From NCBI GenBank assembly GCA_003054495.1, contig CP028514.1:1527501-1591500 (forward strand): DNA of 64,000 nucleotides. The letters run 5' to 3'. The translations under genes were made by a program, and so were the position numbers. This document shows positions 38,375 to 47,814 of this stretch, in pieces; position 1 is the first letter of the stretch; each line of letters opens with the position of its first letter. This DNA is from Carboxydocella thermautotrophica (GTDB lineage: Bacteria > Bacillota > GCA-003054495 > Carboxydocellales > Carboxydocellaceae). The notes beneath the pieces were generated by a model. The model saw only the letters and a program-made list of their open reading frames with translations. It searched no databases and was not told the DNA's origin.

Positions 38375-40438
38375 TCAGATGGTCACCGTCCCAACCGCTT
38401 GAATTTGTACATTCCCTTCCAGTTCATTGTAGGAAAGGATGGGTAAATCCGGTAATACCCGTTCCACGATTCTGCGGATATAAATTCGCAATAAGGGCGG
38501 ACAAAACAACACAGGCTGAATCCCCCGCTGCCATTGCTGATTAACAGCATTCTGTAAACTGGTGTAGAATTTCTGAGCCGACATCGGATCTAAAGCGATA
38601 TAGGAACCATGTTCTGTCTGCTGTAGATTTTCTCTCAATTGCTGTTCCAGCTCCGGGGCCAGGGTCAGGACAGCTATTTGTCCGTCTCGTGCGAACTGTC
38701 TGGTAATCTGTCTTGATAAAGCTTGACGAACATATTCAGTCAGCACATCAATGTCTTTGGTGGCCCGGGCCTGGTCTGCCAGGGTTTCCAGAATGGTAAC
38801 CAGATCGCGAATGGAGATTTTCTCCCTTAACAGGTTAGCCAGAACCTTCTGGATTTCACCCAGATTCAACAGGTCAGGCACCAGTTCCTCAACCACCGCC
38901 GGATTGGTTTCTTTCACATTATCCAGCAGTTTTTTCACATCCTGCCGGCCCAGAATCTCATGGGCATGAGACTTGATGATTTCCGTCAAATGAGTTGCCA
39001 GTACCGAGGATGGGTCTACAACAGTATAACCTTTTAGTTCCGCTTCTTCTTTCAGATGAGCAGGAATCCACTTGGCCGGTAAGCCAAAAGCCGGTTCAAC
39101 CGTGTCTATTCCTGCTATATCATCCTCCGCCAGACCAGCATTCATTGCCAGATAGTGGTCGACCATCAATGTACCGGAAGCAACTTCTACTCCTTTGATT
39201 TTTATAACATAGCTGTTAGGTCTAAGCTGCATATTGTCCCGCATCCGAATGGGAGGCAAGACAATTCCCAGCTCCAGGGCACACTGACGGCGAATCATTA
39301 CTACCCGGTCCAGCAAATCCCCACCCTGTGAGCTGTCTACCAGTGGAATCAAACTGTAGCCCAGCTCCAGTTCCATCAAATCCACCTGTAACAGGGAAAG
39401 CACATTTTCCGGCTTGCGGGCTTCTTCCGCTTCTTTAACTACTTCCTCTTCTACCGTCTCCTCACTGGTCTTTGCAGCCCGGTTTATTTGCCAGGCCAGT
39501 CCCCCCAGGATAGAGGCCAGTAATATCATCGGCAAAGGAGGCATGCCCAGCAAAGCCAGCAGCAGCAAGGCAGCCGCAGCTAAAGCCAGGGCCCGTGGAC
39601 TATTAAACATTTGTCCGACCAGTTCCTGTCCCAGACTGGATTCCGAAGCAGCCCGTGTTACTGTGATACCTGTGGCCACTGAAATCAGCAATGCAGGAAT
39701 TTGAGTAACCAGACCATCACCAACCGAAAGCACCGTATAAGTCCTCAGGACCTGGGTAATATCGCTGGCTCCATTTTGAACGAGCCCGATTATAAACCCA
39801 CCGATGACATTGATTGCAGTAATAACCAGAGAGGCGATAGCATCTCCTTTTACGAACTTGGAAGCACCATCCATAGCCCCGTAGAAATCAGCTTCCCGCT
39901 GAATATTTTTCCTGCGCTCTTTCGCTTCCTGGTCATTGATTAAACCAGCGTTTAAATCAGCATCAATACTCATTTGCTTACCGGGCATCGCATCCAAAGT
40001 AAAGCGAGCAGCAACTTCCGATACCCGCTCTGCCCCTTTGGTAATGACCAGAAACTGAATTACCACCAGGATTAAGAAAATAATAAAACCAACTACCGCA
40101 TTACCTCCAATAACAAACTCACCAAAGGTTCTGATTATCTCCCCCGCTTCCCCCCGGTTCCCCAGAATCAAGCGAGTAGAAGATACATTCAAAGAAAGCC
40201 GGTAGAGAGTCATAACCAGCAACAAAGTGGGAAAAGCGGAAAACTCCAGGGCATCTTTAATATACATTGTCACCAGCAAAATTACTAAAGACAAGCTGAT
40301 ATTAATGGTCAGCAATACGTCCAGAAGCCGCGGCGGCAGAGGGATAACCATCAACAAAATCATCATGATTACTGCTCCTGCTACCACTATATCGCTATTG
40401 CGAAAGCCTCTCGAAGCCGCTGTTTGTGGTGTTGCCAC
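38375..40438 (-). CDS. flhA: Flagellar export gate protein FlhA
   Basis: Nonameric membrane gate of the flagellar type III export apparatus. The 687 residues have about eight N-terminal membrane segments (30-320), the FHIPEP-family loop (EVAARFTLDAMPGKQMSIDA and GDAIASLVITAIN) and a large cytosolic domain that docks export chaperones. GTG start after AAGGAGGTGG. It follows flhB. Confidence 0.97.
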   Translation of the reverse strand: MATPQTAASRGFRNSDIVVAGAVIMMILLMVIPLPPRLLDVLLTINISLSLVILLVTMYIKDALEFSAFPTLLLVMTLYRLSLNVSSTRLILGNRGEAGEIIRTFGEFVIGGNAVVGFIIFLILVVIQFLVITKGAERVSEVAARFTLDAMPGKQMSIDADLNAGLINDQEAKERRKNIQREADFYGAMDGASKFVKGDAIASLVITAINVIGGFIIGLVQNGASDITQVLRTYTVLSVGDGLVTQIPALLISVATGITVTRAASESSLGQELVGQMFNSPRALALAAAALLLLALLGMPPLPMILLASILGGLAWQINRAAKTSEETVEEEVVKEAEEARKPENVLSLLQVDLMELELGYSLIPLVDSSQGGDLLDRVVMIRRQCALELGIVLPPIRMRDNMQLRPNSYVIKIKGVEVASGTLMVDHYLAMNAGLAEDDIAGIDTVEPAFGLPAKWIPAHLKEEAELKGYTVVDPSSVLATHLTEIIKSHAHEILGRQDVKKLLDNVKETNPAVVEELVPDLLNLGEIQKVLANLLREKISIRDLVTILETLADQARATKDIDVLTEYVRQALSRQITRQFARDGQIAVLTLAPELEQQLRENLQQTEHGSYIALDPMSAQKFYTSLQNAVNQQWQRGIQPVLFCPPLLRIYIRRIVERVLPDLPILSYNELEGNVQIQAVGTVTI

Positions 40439-40456
40439 AACGCCACCTCCTTCGGG

Positions 40457-41545
40457 CTATATTTTCCCTTTTAGCTTGTAAACATAAGCCAGCACTTCAG
40501 CCACAGCTTGAAATAGTTCTGGCGGGATAAACTCACCGATTTCAACGCTTTTATATAAAGCTTGTGCCAGTGGCTTGTTTTCAACAGTAACAACCCCGTG
40601 TTCCCGGGCAATTTCTTTTATTCGTTTTGCTAACAAATCTGCACCCTTGGCTACTACCACAGGAGCAGGCATTTTGCCAGCCTGGTATTTGATAGCCACC
40701 GCAAAGTGGGTCGGGTTAGTTATAACCACATCAGCCCTGGGAACTTCTTGCATCATTCTTCTTTGAGCCAGAGCTCTCATTCTTTCTTTAATTTTAGCTT
40801 TAATTTGCGGGTTACCTTCCGTTTGTTTGTATTCCTCTTTAATTTCTTCCTTACTCATGCGCAAAGATTTGTTAAATTCCCAGCGCTGATAAGCATAATC
40901 AAATAATGCCAGCACCACCAGCATACCTGATGTGTATAACCCAATCTTAATAATCATATGGCCGATAAAAGCGAGACCAGTATTTAATTCAACGGTTTGC
41001 AGACCGGGAAAAAACATAATCTGATTTTTAATGATCCCATAGGCAACAAGAGCAACAATAGTTACCTTAAACAGAGATTTAATTAATTCCACCAGGGTTC
41101 TCTTGCTGAAAATCCGTTTAAAACCTTCAACGGGATCTATGCGCTCCCACTTCATCGTTAACCCTTCAGTAGTTAACAGAAAACCCGTTTGAATCAGATT
41201 AACCGCTACACCGGCGATGATTGCCCCCAGCAAAAGCGGTATGAGGATCTTGGCTCCAACGAGAATCCCCTGCCAGAGGAGAACTGGAATAGTGTTGGTT
41301 GTTAGTAAATGCTCTTTTAACTGCACACCGTAGATATTTCGAATAAATTCTCCCATAGTCTGGTAGGCAAAATTACTGGTCAAATACAAAATAGTAAAGG
41401 CACTTAGCAATACGAAGGCTGAACCAACTTCAGGGCTCCGGGGAACCTGACCTTTTCTGCGCGCTTCTTGCCGGCGTTTAGGGGTGGCCTCTTCGGTTTT
41501 TTCACCGGCAAAAAGCTGTAATTGCTGTAATTTTAGTTCCAGCAT
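40457..41545 (-). CDS. flhB: Flagellar export switch protein FlhB
   Basis: Switches export specificity from rod/hook to filament substrates. The 362 residues have four membrane segments and a cytosolic domain with the autocleavage motif NPTH in VVITNPTHFAVAIKYQ (near 270). N terminus includes KTEEATPKRRQEARRKGQV, typical of the family. Adjacent fliR upstream and flhA downstream. Confidence 0.97.
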   Translation of the reverse strand: MLELKLQQLQLFAGEKTEEATPKRRQEARRKGQVPRSPEVGSAFVLLSAFTILYLTSNFAYQTMGEFIRNIYGVQLKEHLLTTNTIPVLLWQGILVGAKILIPLLLGAIIAGVAVNLIQTGFLLTTEGLTMKWERIDPVEGFKRIFSKRTLVELIKSLFKVTIVALVAYGIIKNQIMFFPGLQTVELNTGLAFIGHMIIKIGLYTSGMLVVLALFDYAYQRWEFNKSLRMSKEEIKEEYKQTEGNPQIKAKIKERMRALAQRRMMQEVPRADVVITNPTHFAVAIKYQAGKMPAPVVVAKGADLLAKRIKEIAREHGVVTVENKPLAQALYKSVEIGEFIPPELFQAVAEVLAYVYKLKGKI

Positions 41546-41556
41546 GTCCGTCCCCC

Positions 41557-42330
41557 TTATCCATGCATGAATGTGGCCAGCAAATCAAACCCCTGCCAGA
41601 AAACCTGATTTAAAATCTTTACATAGAGAGGCAGACTTAGCATCAAAAAAATCAAGCCAATAAAGATTTTCAATGGTAAGCCCACAACAAAAATATTCAT
41701 TTGAGGTACAGTGCGAGCTAGAATCCCCAGCGCTATATCAACTACTAGTAGAACCCCCACTACCGGCAAAGCAATTTGTAACCCGGTAATTACTGTAAAA
41801 GGAAACCAGTTAAAAACCAGGGTACTAACCCCCATCTCCAGCCAGGGCTGGCCAGGTTTTAACAAGGTAAAACTCTTGATCAGTGTCATGACCAGTAAAT
41901 GATGACTGTCAGTTAACAAAAAAATCAGTACTGCCAGCATGTTCTTAAAATTGCCAATCAATGGCATGGCCTGTCCAAAAGTTGGATCCACCAGGGTGGC
42001 CATGGATAAACCGATTTGCAGGTCTATCATCTCTCCTGCCAGACTGATGGCCGCAAAAACCAGATAGATCACAAATCCCAGCGCCAGACCAAAAGTGAAT
42101 TCATTGAGAGCTAACCAGACAAACCCGTAAATATTAGTGAAGGCAGGTAGCTGCTGAGGTGGCAGGCTGATGGTAACTAAAGCAGCTAGAATAAGAGCAA
42201 TAGCTATTCTCAGTTGTTGGGGAAGTACACGAGCACTGAAAACCGGTGCGATTACCATCAGTCCACCAATACGGAAAAAAGCCAGAAGAAAAACTGGCAA
42301 TTTTTGCTCTATTAATAGTAATTCTTGCAT
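41557..42330 (-). CDS. fliR: Flagellar export protein FliR
   Basis: Integral membrane part of the FliPQR export pore. The 257 residues contain about six hydrophobic segments, the GGLMVIAPVFSARVLPQQLR block near the N terminus and PQMNIFVVGLPLKI near 215, both characteristic. Located between fliQ and flhB. Confidence 0.96.
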   Translation of the reverse strand: MQELLLIEQKLPVFLLAFFRIGGLMVIAPVFSARVLPQQLRIAIALILAALVTISLPPQQLPAFTNIYGFVWLALNEFTFGLALGFVIYLVFAAISLAGEMIDLQIGLSMATLVDPTFGQAMPLIGNFKNMLAVLIFLLTDSHHLLVMTLIKSFTLLKPGQPWLEMGVSTLVFNWFPFTVITGLQIALPVVGVLLVVDIALGILARTVPQMNIFVVGLPLKIFIGLIFLMLSLPLYVKILNQVFWQGFDLLATFMHG

Positions 42331-42343
42331 AGCTCAACCCCTG

Positions 42344-42613
42344 TTAACCGATAAATTTATGCAAATTCCCCAGTAGATTACCGGCAAAACTCAATAAAAC
42401 ATTCATCATCCAGGGGCCAAAAATCAGCAGCACTGCCAGGACTGCCAGGATCTTGGGTACAAAAGCCAGGGTAGCCTCTTGAATTTGGGTGGTTGCCTGA
42501 AAGATACTAACCAGCAAACCCACCAGTAAGCTGCCCAGCAACACCGGCGCGGAAACCAAAACAATAGTAAATATTGCTTCTTTTCCCAGATAAATAATAA
42601 AGTCCTGGGTCAT
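42344..42613 (-). CDS. fliQ: Flagellar export protein FliQ
   Basis: Two-helix membrane subunit of the export pore. The 89 residues show the family pattern GLLVSIFQATTQIQEATLAF (near 33) between two hydrophobic segments. It lies between fliP and fliR, as expected. Confidence 0.96.
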   Translation of the reverse strand: MTQDFIIYLGKEAIFTIVLVSAPVLLGSLLVGLLVSIFQATTQIQEATLAFVPKILAVLAVLLIFGPWMMNVLLSFAGNLLGNLHKFIG

Positions 42614-42624
42614 AGTTTTTCACC

Positions 42625-43341
42625 CTATCTAAAACTCAAAATTAATGACTGCACAACCAGATCCCAGCCATCTACCAGTACAAACAGCAATAACTTGAAA
42701 GGTAGTGAAATCATCATTGGAGGTAACATCATCATACCCATGGACATTAAGGCGGAAGCTACAATCATATCAATCACAATAAATGGGATAAAAAGGAGAA
42801 AACCCATTTCAAAAGCTGTTTTTAATTCACTAATAACAAAAGCAGGAATAATTACATAAGTGGGTATATCTCGATAAGTCCTGGGTTTCTCCAGTTTATG
42901 CAAGCGGATAAATAAGGCCAGGTCTTTTTCCCGGGTTTGCTTCAGCATAAATTCGCGTATAGGATCTATTGCCTTAGTTAAAGCTTCCTGCTGGGTAATT
43001 TTCCCTGCAAAATAAGGTTGTAAAGCATTTTTATTAACCTGATTAAAGGTAGGTGCCATAGTGAAAAATGTCAAAAAGAGAGCTAAACCTATGATCACCT
43101 GGTTCGGTGGCATTTGCTGAGTAGCCAGGGCCTGGCGCAAAAAACCCAAAACCACTACGATTCTGGTAAATGAGGTCATCAGGATTAGCAGCGCCGGCGC
43201 CAGAGACAGGATAGTTAATACCAGAAGAATTTGTAAACTGGAGCTCAAATCACCATTTTGACCGGTTGTCTCTACTCCTAATTTAATCCCTGGTATAATG
43301 GTCCCGGAAACAGCCAGCAGAGGGGTCATTAGCAAAGACAT
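42625..43341 (-). CDS. fliP: Flagellar export protein FliP
   Basis: Core of the export pore. I start at the ATG at 43341 (MSLLMTPLLAVSG), which overlaps the fliO stop (TAAAATG) and gives 238 residues with a signal-like first segment; the open frame extends 25 codons upstream into fliO. Family blocks: LVLTILSLAPALLILMTSFT, RIVVVLGFLRQALATQQMPP and FVISELKTAFEMGFLLFIPF. Confidence 0.96.
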   Translation of the reverse strand: MSLLMTPLLAVSGTIIPGIKLGVETTGQNGDLSSSLQILLVLTILSLAPALLILMTSFTRIVVVLGFLRQALATQQMPPNQVIIGLALFLTFFTMAPTFNQVNKNALQPYFAGKITQQEALTKAIDPIREFMLKQTREKDLALFIRLHKLEKPRTYRDIPTYVIIPAFVISELKTAFEMGFLLFIPFIVIDMIVASALMSMGMMMLPPMMISLPFKLLLFVLVDGWDLVVQSLILSFR

Positions 43342-43342
43342 T

Positions 43343-43882
43343 TTACTGGTCGCCCCCTTTCCCGGCCAGATTGCGAATTTTTTCGATCTGCTTTTGTAAC
43401 TGACTGGTAAAATCAACCAGCTGTCTGTCCAGCTGCTGGGGTGAATTTCCCTTAGCCGCCATCAGCTCCTCAATCAGTTCCTGGTCAGTTATTTCCGTCA
43501 GCAAATTCACACCACCAGAACCTGTTCCCAGCAAGTAAAAGCGACTGCCAACCTCGACGATAATTAAGGAATTGCTTACGGATAAATCGAGTTTGTCGAC
43601 TACCCTTAATACCTGACTATCCAGCTGGCCAGGTAGGTTTACCCGGTAATAGCGATTTTTGACCCAGTAAACCGCTGCGCCAAGCAGGCCCAGAGTGATG
43701 ACTACTTTTAAGAGATATGCACCTATACTGGGCAGCTCGGTCTGAGCCGCTGTCTTAACTGTTTCCTCACCAAGGGCGGGTGGCAAAGGTTGATCCTGGA
43801 AAGAGGTCGGGGCCGCACCAGCCAGTTGTCCCGGCAAGATTAGCAAGGCTGCAAAAATAATGCTAAATAGTTGTTTTTTCAC
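43343..43882 (-). CDS. fliO: Flagellar biosynthesis protein FliO
   Basis: Assists assembly of the FliP ring. The 179 residues have a signal peptide (KQLFSIIFAALLILPGQLAG), a second membrane segment (YLLKVVITLGLLGAAVYWVK) and a conserved cytosolic strand-rich region (VLRVVDKLDLSVSNSLIIVE). The two-segment form with signal peptide is typical of Firmicutes FliO (FliZ). It precedes fliP. Confidence 0.88.
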   Translation of the reverse strand: MKKQLFSIIFAALLILPGQLAGAAPTSFQDQPLPPALGEETVKTAAQTELPSIGAYLLKVVITLGLLGAAVYWVKNRYYRVNLPGQLDSQVLRVVDKLDLSVSNSLIIVEVGSRFYLLGTGSGGVNLLTEITDQELIEELMAAKGNSPQQLDRQLVDFTSQLQKQIEKIRNLAGKGGDQ

Positions 43883-43906
43883 CCCGAAACCCCCTTTGTT
43901 TTTTCT

Positions 43907-44272
43907 TTAAAGTAATGCTTTTTTTACAGCCTCAATTACCCGTTCAGGCTGGAAAGGTTTAACAACAAAATCCCGGGCTCCGGCCTGAATGGCATCAATT
44001 ACCATCGGTTGTTGCCCCATGGCACTGCAAATAATAATTCTCGCTTTTGGATCGATTTTCCTGATCTCTTTCAAAGCTGTTAATCCATCCATATCCGGCA
44101 TGGTTATATCCATGGTTACCAGATCTGGTTTCAATAGTTGATAAAGTTCTACTGCTTTGCGGCCATTTTCCGCTTCAGCCACTACATTATAGCCCGCCTT
44201 GGTCAAAATGTCCTTAATCATCATCCGCATAAAGGCAGCATCATCCACTACCAGAATTTTGGCGCTCATCAT
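43907..44272 (-). CDS. cheY: Chemotaxis response regulator CheY
   Basis: Single-domain receiver that binds the switch complex when phosphorylated. The 121 residues contain the acidic pair VVDDAAFMR, phosphoacceptor Asp in VTMDITMPDMDGLTAL, Ser in IIICSAMGQQ and Lys in VVKPFQPERV. Located after fliY, the standard Bacillus/Clostridia position. Confidence 0.96.
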   Translation of the reverse strand: MMSAKILVVDDAAFMRMMIKDILTKAGYNVVAEAENGRKAVELYQLLKPDLVTMDITMPDMDGLTALKEIRKIDPKARIIICSAMGQQPMVIDAIQAGARDFVVKPFQPERVIEAVKKALL

Positions 44273-44290
44273 CTTCCCCCCAGCTTAATA

Positions 44291-45454
44291 TTACGTTAAC
44301 TTGCCAAATCGTTCCATCGGGCTGACAATATCTGTGATCCTGACGCCAAAGTTTTCATCAATAACTACTACCTCACCTTTGGCCACCAGTTTTCCATTAA
44401 CCAGTACATCCACAGGCTCACCAGCTAGCTTATCCAGTTCCACCACTGACCCCGGTCCTAATGTTAAAATTTCTTTAATGGTTTTCCGTGATTTACCCAG
44501 TTCCACTGTTATCTGCAGGGGAACATCCATGATTAAATCCAGGTTTTGCGGCATTTCCGCTTTGGCTCCGCCTTTATCCAGGGGAGCGAATTCAACGGGT
44601 TGCACTGTGACTTTTTTCGTTTCACCTGCCATTGACTGAACCCCTCCATTTCCCCCTCTGCTTACCTGGTCCTGTATGGGTTGCTGGATAACCGGCGCCA
44701 GCTCTGGTTCCGGTATATAGGCAGGTGTTTCTGGAACAGGTGGCATCTCCCCTTTGTTGATATCACTCAGCATTTGTTCTACCAGCTTCCTTCCCAAATC
44801 GAGGGGAATCAGCTGAAGTAGATGGCTGTTAACCAAATTTCCAATTTGCATGGAGAATGTTATTAAAATCACAGGCGCTTGTTCATCCTGGCCAGTTACC
44901 AGTTTTTCACTGGCCAGATTGATGGTACGGGTTCGCGGTGGACCAATCTCAACCCGTCCGGCCAGAATCTGGGACATGGCTGTTGCTGCTGAACCCATCA
45001 TCTGGTTCATCGCTTCGGCGACCGTAGATAGGTAAAATTCATCCAGCTCCTGAGGGGGATTAGAACCATCATTACCCATCATAAGATCAGCTATGATCAA
45101 GGCATCCTGATTCTGAATAACAAAAAGATTAGTTCCATGAAGTCCTGAAGTATAGTCTACTTCTACCAGAACGAAGGGCATAGGGTAGCGGTTTTCTAGC
45201 ATTTGATAGGTAATTACTTCAACCTGTGGAGCTGTAATCTCGACCCTGGTATTGAGCAATGTAGAAAGAGCTGTGGCAGCCGCTCCCATCGCCATATTTC
45301 CCAGCTCACCCAGAGTGTCTTTTTCTATATCACTTAGTAAATAATCCAGGTTATCATGTCCGGCGGTCGCCTCTTGCTGAGAACTATCGTCCTGAAGAGT
45401 CGCAGAACGGAGGAGAGCATCGATTTCTTCTTGTGATAATACGCCGTTATTCAT
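44291..45454 (-). CDS. fliY: Flagellar switch protein FliY (CheC-like plus FliN domain)
   Basis: C-ring component and CheY-P phosphatase of Gram-positives. Order: a short CheY-P-binding peptide (VLSQEEIDALLRSA), a CheC-like domain with two sites (LGELGNMAMGAAATALS near 50 and VAEAMNQMMGSAATAMS near 150), a Pro/Gln-rich linker (about 240-300) and a C-terminal SpoA/FliN domain (IMDVPLQITVELGKSRKTIK). 387 residues. The ATG overlaps the fliM stop. Confidence 0.96.
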   Translation of the reverse strand: MNNGVLSQEEIDALLRSATLQDDSSQQEATAGHDNLDYLLSDIEKDTLGELGNMAMGAAATALSTLLNTRVEITAPQVEVITYQMLENRYPMPFVLVEVDYTSGLHGTNLFVIQNQDALIIADLMMGNDGSNPPQELDEFYLSTVAEAMNQMMGSAATAMSQILAGRVEIGPPRTRTINLASEKLVTGQDEQAPVILITFSMQIGNLVNSHLLQLIPLDLGRKLVEQMLSDINKGEMPPVPETPAYIPEPELAPVIQQPIQDQVSRGGNGGVQSMAGETKKVTVQPVEFAPLDKGGAKAEMPQNLDLIMDVPLQITVELGKSRKTIKEILTLGPGSVVELDKLAGEPVDVLVNGKLVAKGEVVVIDENFGVRITDIVSPMERFGKLT

Positions 45455-46485
45455 AGGCTATCTTCTCCTTCTTCAATAACTCGCACTATTCGAACCCCCA
45501 AACGGCTTCCTATAGTTCCAGGCAATCCTAAAAATTTAGGAGTCTGCCCTATATATAAACGTACTAGTTCATCGCTTTTTGTATCAAGCTTAATAATATC
45601 CCCAACTTCCACTTCAAGTAGTTCTTTTATCGAAATCGTCCCTTCTCCCAATCGCACAGAAATATTAACATTAATTTTTTGCAGTTTGTTTTTCAATTTC
45701 TGTAAATATTCTACATCTGTTTCTTTCCTGCTTGTACCATACCAAATATGCGCATTTAATCTTCCTATGATTGGTTCTAATGTTAAATAGGGAATACATA
45801 TCGAAAGCATACCCGTTTGTTGCCCAATTCTTGCCTCAATCCCAATCAGTACAACCATTTCACTTGGTGAAACTATCTGAACAAACTGTGGATTACTTTC
45901 CTGACTCTCTAAAATGAAGTCAATTTTAAAGACATTACTCCATGCTTCTGAATAATAGCCAAGCAACGATGTTATTAATTTTTGTAAAACAACTTGTTCG
46001 ATATCTGTTAAATTACGAGCTTTTTCTACGCTTTCTCCAGGGCCACCCAATAACCTATCCAGCATTACAAAGCCGATAGCAGGATTTATATCAAGTAAAA
46101 CGTTACCATTTAACGGTTTGGAGGAAAGGACACTAACTATAGAAGGATTTTGTAATGAGTTTATTACTTCTTCATAAGTAATTTGTTCAACTGACACAAC
46201 AGTTAGCTGGGTCGCTATACGTAAATACGCTGACAAATAAGTTCCAGCTAATCTACAAAAATTCTCATGAATTGCCTGGATTGTATGCAATTGTTCCTTT
46301 GAGAATTTTGAAGGGCGACGGAAATCATAAACTTTTACAGTTGATTTTTTATTCGATCCATATAATAAACTATCCTGTTCATTATGGGAAATACTTGCTA
46401 AAGGCTCTTTACCATCTTTTTTTTCTTCTTGTGTTAATGCAGCTAGCAAAGCATCAATTTCTGCTTGTGAAAGTATTTCACTCAC
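45451..46485 (-). CDS. fliM: Flagellar motor switch protein FliM
   Basis: C-ring protein that binds CheY-P at its N terminus (EILSQAEIDALLAAL) and FliG through its middle domain; C-terminal SpoA domain (NVNISVRLGEGTISIKELLE). I use the GTG at 46485 (VSEILSQ), six bases after GGAG, since the TTG at 46500 has no ribosome site; this gives 344 residues. Base composition is clearly more AT-rich than in fliY, and codons end in A/T more often; see findings. Confidence 0.96.
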   Translation of the reverse strand: MSEILSQAEIDALLAALTQEEKKDGKEPLASISHNEQDSLLYGSNKKSTVKVYDFRRPSKFSKEQLHTIQAIHENFCRLAGTYLSAYLRIATQLTVVSVEQITYEEVINSLQNPSIVSVLSSKPLNGNVLLDINPAIGFVMLDRLLGGPGESVEKARNLTDIEQVVLQKLITSLLGYYSEAWSNVFKIDFILESQESNPQFVQIVSPSEMVVLIGIEARIGQQTGMLSICIPYLTLEPIIGRLNAHIWYGTSRKETDVEYLQKLKNKLQKINVNISVRLGEGTISIKELLEVEVGDIIKLDTKSDELVRLYIGQTPKFLGLPGTIGSRLGVRIVRVIEEGEDSL

Positions 46486-46503
46486 ACTACCAGCTCCCAA
46501 GCT

Positions 46504-46980
46504 TTATTTTTGTACAACAAAATCCGAGAAATATACATTTTTCACCATACCTGGGAGAGTTTTTTCATTAAGCGTCTTGGTAATTTCCTTGGCTAAATTA
46601 ACCATGGAATCTGACTGGGTAACATCTTCCAGTGTTTTACTTCTTAAAATATTAATAATATCATTGCGAATAATCGCTTCCCTCGCTTTAGCTGTTGCCT
46701 CATTTTTTGCATTAGTTAATTCTATAGTAACTTTGGTTTTTAAATAGGGTGAAGCTTCGGGATCATTTAAATTAACTATAAATTCTCCAGCTTCAATAAT
46801 CGGTCCTATTTCTGATGATTTGCTTTCAGTAGCTGCTGGTTGCTTGGTCAAACTCGGCAATAGACTTTTAATTAAAAAATAATTGGTTCCTACTACCGCT
46901 ACAACGATAATAATTATTGCAATCCCAATGGTAAAATAGATTTTGTTGCTTTTGGTTTCATTGTTGGTCTCTGAAGCCAA
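46504..46980 (-). CDS. fliL: Flagellar basal body-associated protein FliL
   Basis: Single-pass inner membrane protein that forms a ring around the stator and supports torque. The 158 residues have one membrane segment (YFTIGIAIIIIVVAVVGTNY) and the stomatin-like periplasmic domain with IVNLNDPEASPYLKTKVTIEL. TTG start after GGGGGTG. It lies in the AT-rich block between motB and fliM. Confidence 0.94.
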   Translation of the reverse strand: MASETNNETKSNKIYFTIGIAIIIIVVAVVGTNYFLIKSLLPSLTKQPAATESKSSEIGPIIEAGEFIVNLNDPEASPYLKTKVTIELTNAKNEATAKAREAIIRNDIINILRSKTLEDVTQSDSMVNLAKEITKTLNEKTLPGMVKNVYFSDFVVQK

Positions 46981-46998
46981 CCTTTACACCCCCATTTA

Positions 46999-47811
46999 TC
47001 ATTTAGGTTCTTTTTCTGATTCAGAAGAATGAAGAATGACTATATCAACCCTTCTATTTCTGCTGCGATTTTCTTCTGATGTATTAGGTACTATCGGCTT
47101 GTATTCACCATATCCTGCAGCAGATAATTTTTGGGGGGACAATCCATGTTTTTCAATCAAATAAATTAGTACCGTAGTAGCACGATCCGTTGATAATTGC
47201 CAGTTACTTGGATATTTACTATTTTTAATTGGTACGTTATCAGTATGTCCCTCAATTCTAATCGGATTATTTAGTTGTTTAAGTAATCCGGCCATCTGAT
47301 CCAGAACCTTTATTGCCATTGGTGTTAAATTGGCTTTACCTGTGTCAAACATAACAGAATCTGCCAGGCTTATAACCAAGCCCCGTTCCTCGATATTCAT
47401 AATCACTTTATTTTTAAATCCTAATTTAGCAGCATATTTCTCTATTTGTTCTTTTATTTTTTGAAACTCCTCATTTTCTTTTTTTCTGATTTCCATTTCC
47501 TGTTTTTTCTTTTTTAACAATTCCAAATCACTGCTACTTTGTTCTTCAGGTGCTGGTACCTGAACTGTCGAAGCTCCCCCTTGGTCAAGAACAACGCTAC
47601 TACCGCCACTTGAACTATTAAATGCAATTGATAAAGAATGCGCCAATGCTTGATATTTTTTGGCATCAGTCTGCGACATGGAATACATAATAACAAAAAA
47701 GGCTAGTAATAAGGTAATCAAATCGGCATATGTTAGCAACCAGCGAAGCTCGCCGCTGCCACCATGCCCCCCTCCACCGCCCGAACTGGCAGTTTTTTGT
47801 TTGCGTGCCAT
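46999..47811 (-). CDS. motB: Flagellar stator protein MotB
   Basis: Peptidoglycan-anchored stator subunit. The 270 residues have one membrane segment with the proton-accepting Asp in RWLLTYADLITLLLAFFVIM, a coiled-coil/plug region (about 85-120) and a C-terminal OmpA-like domain (IRIEGHTDNVPIKNSKYPSN, RNRRVDIVI). It follows motA by three bases. The ion specificity (H+ or Na+) cannot be settled from the sequence alone. Confidence 0.96.
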   Translation of the reverse strand: MARKQKTASSGGGGGHGGSGELRWLLTYADLITLLLAFFVIMYSMSQTDAKKYQALAHSLSIAFNSSSGGSSVVLDQGGASTVQVPAPEEQSSSDLELLKKKKQEMEIRKKENEEFQKIKEQIEKYAAKLGFKNKVIMNIEERGLVISLADSVMFDTGKANLTPMAIKVLDQMAGLLKQLNNPIRIEGHTDNVPIKNSKYPSNWQLSTDRATTVLIYLIEKHGLSPQKLSAAGYGEYKPIVPNTSEENRSRNRRVDIVILHSSESEKEPK

Positions 47812-47814
47812 ATA

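Noticed and set aside
43342-43416. Upstream extension of fliP by 25 codons
   Set aside because: It lies inside fliO and lacks a ribosome site; the ATG at 43341 begins with the expected hydrophobic segment.
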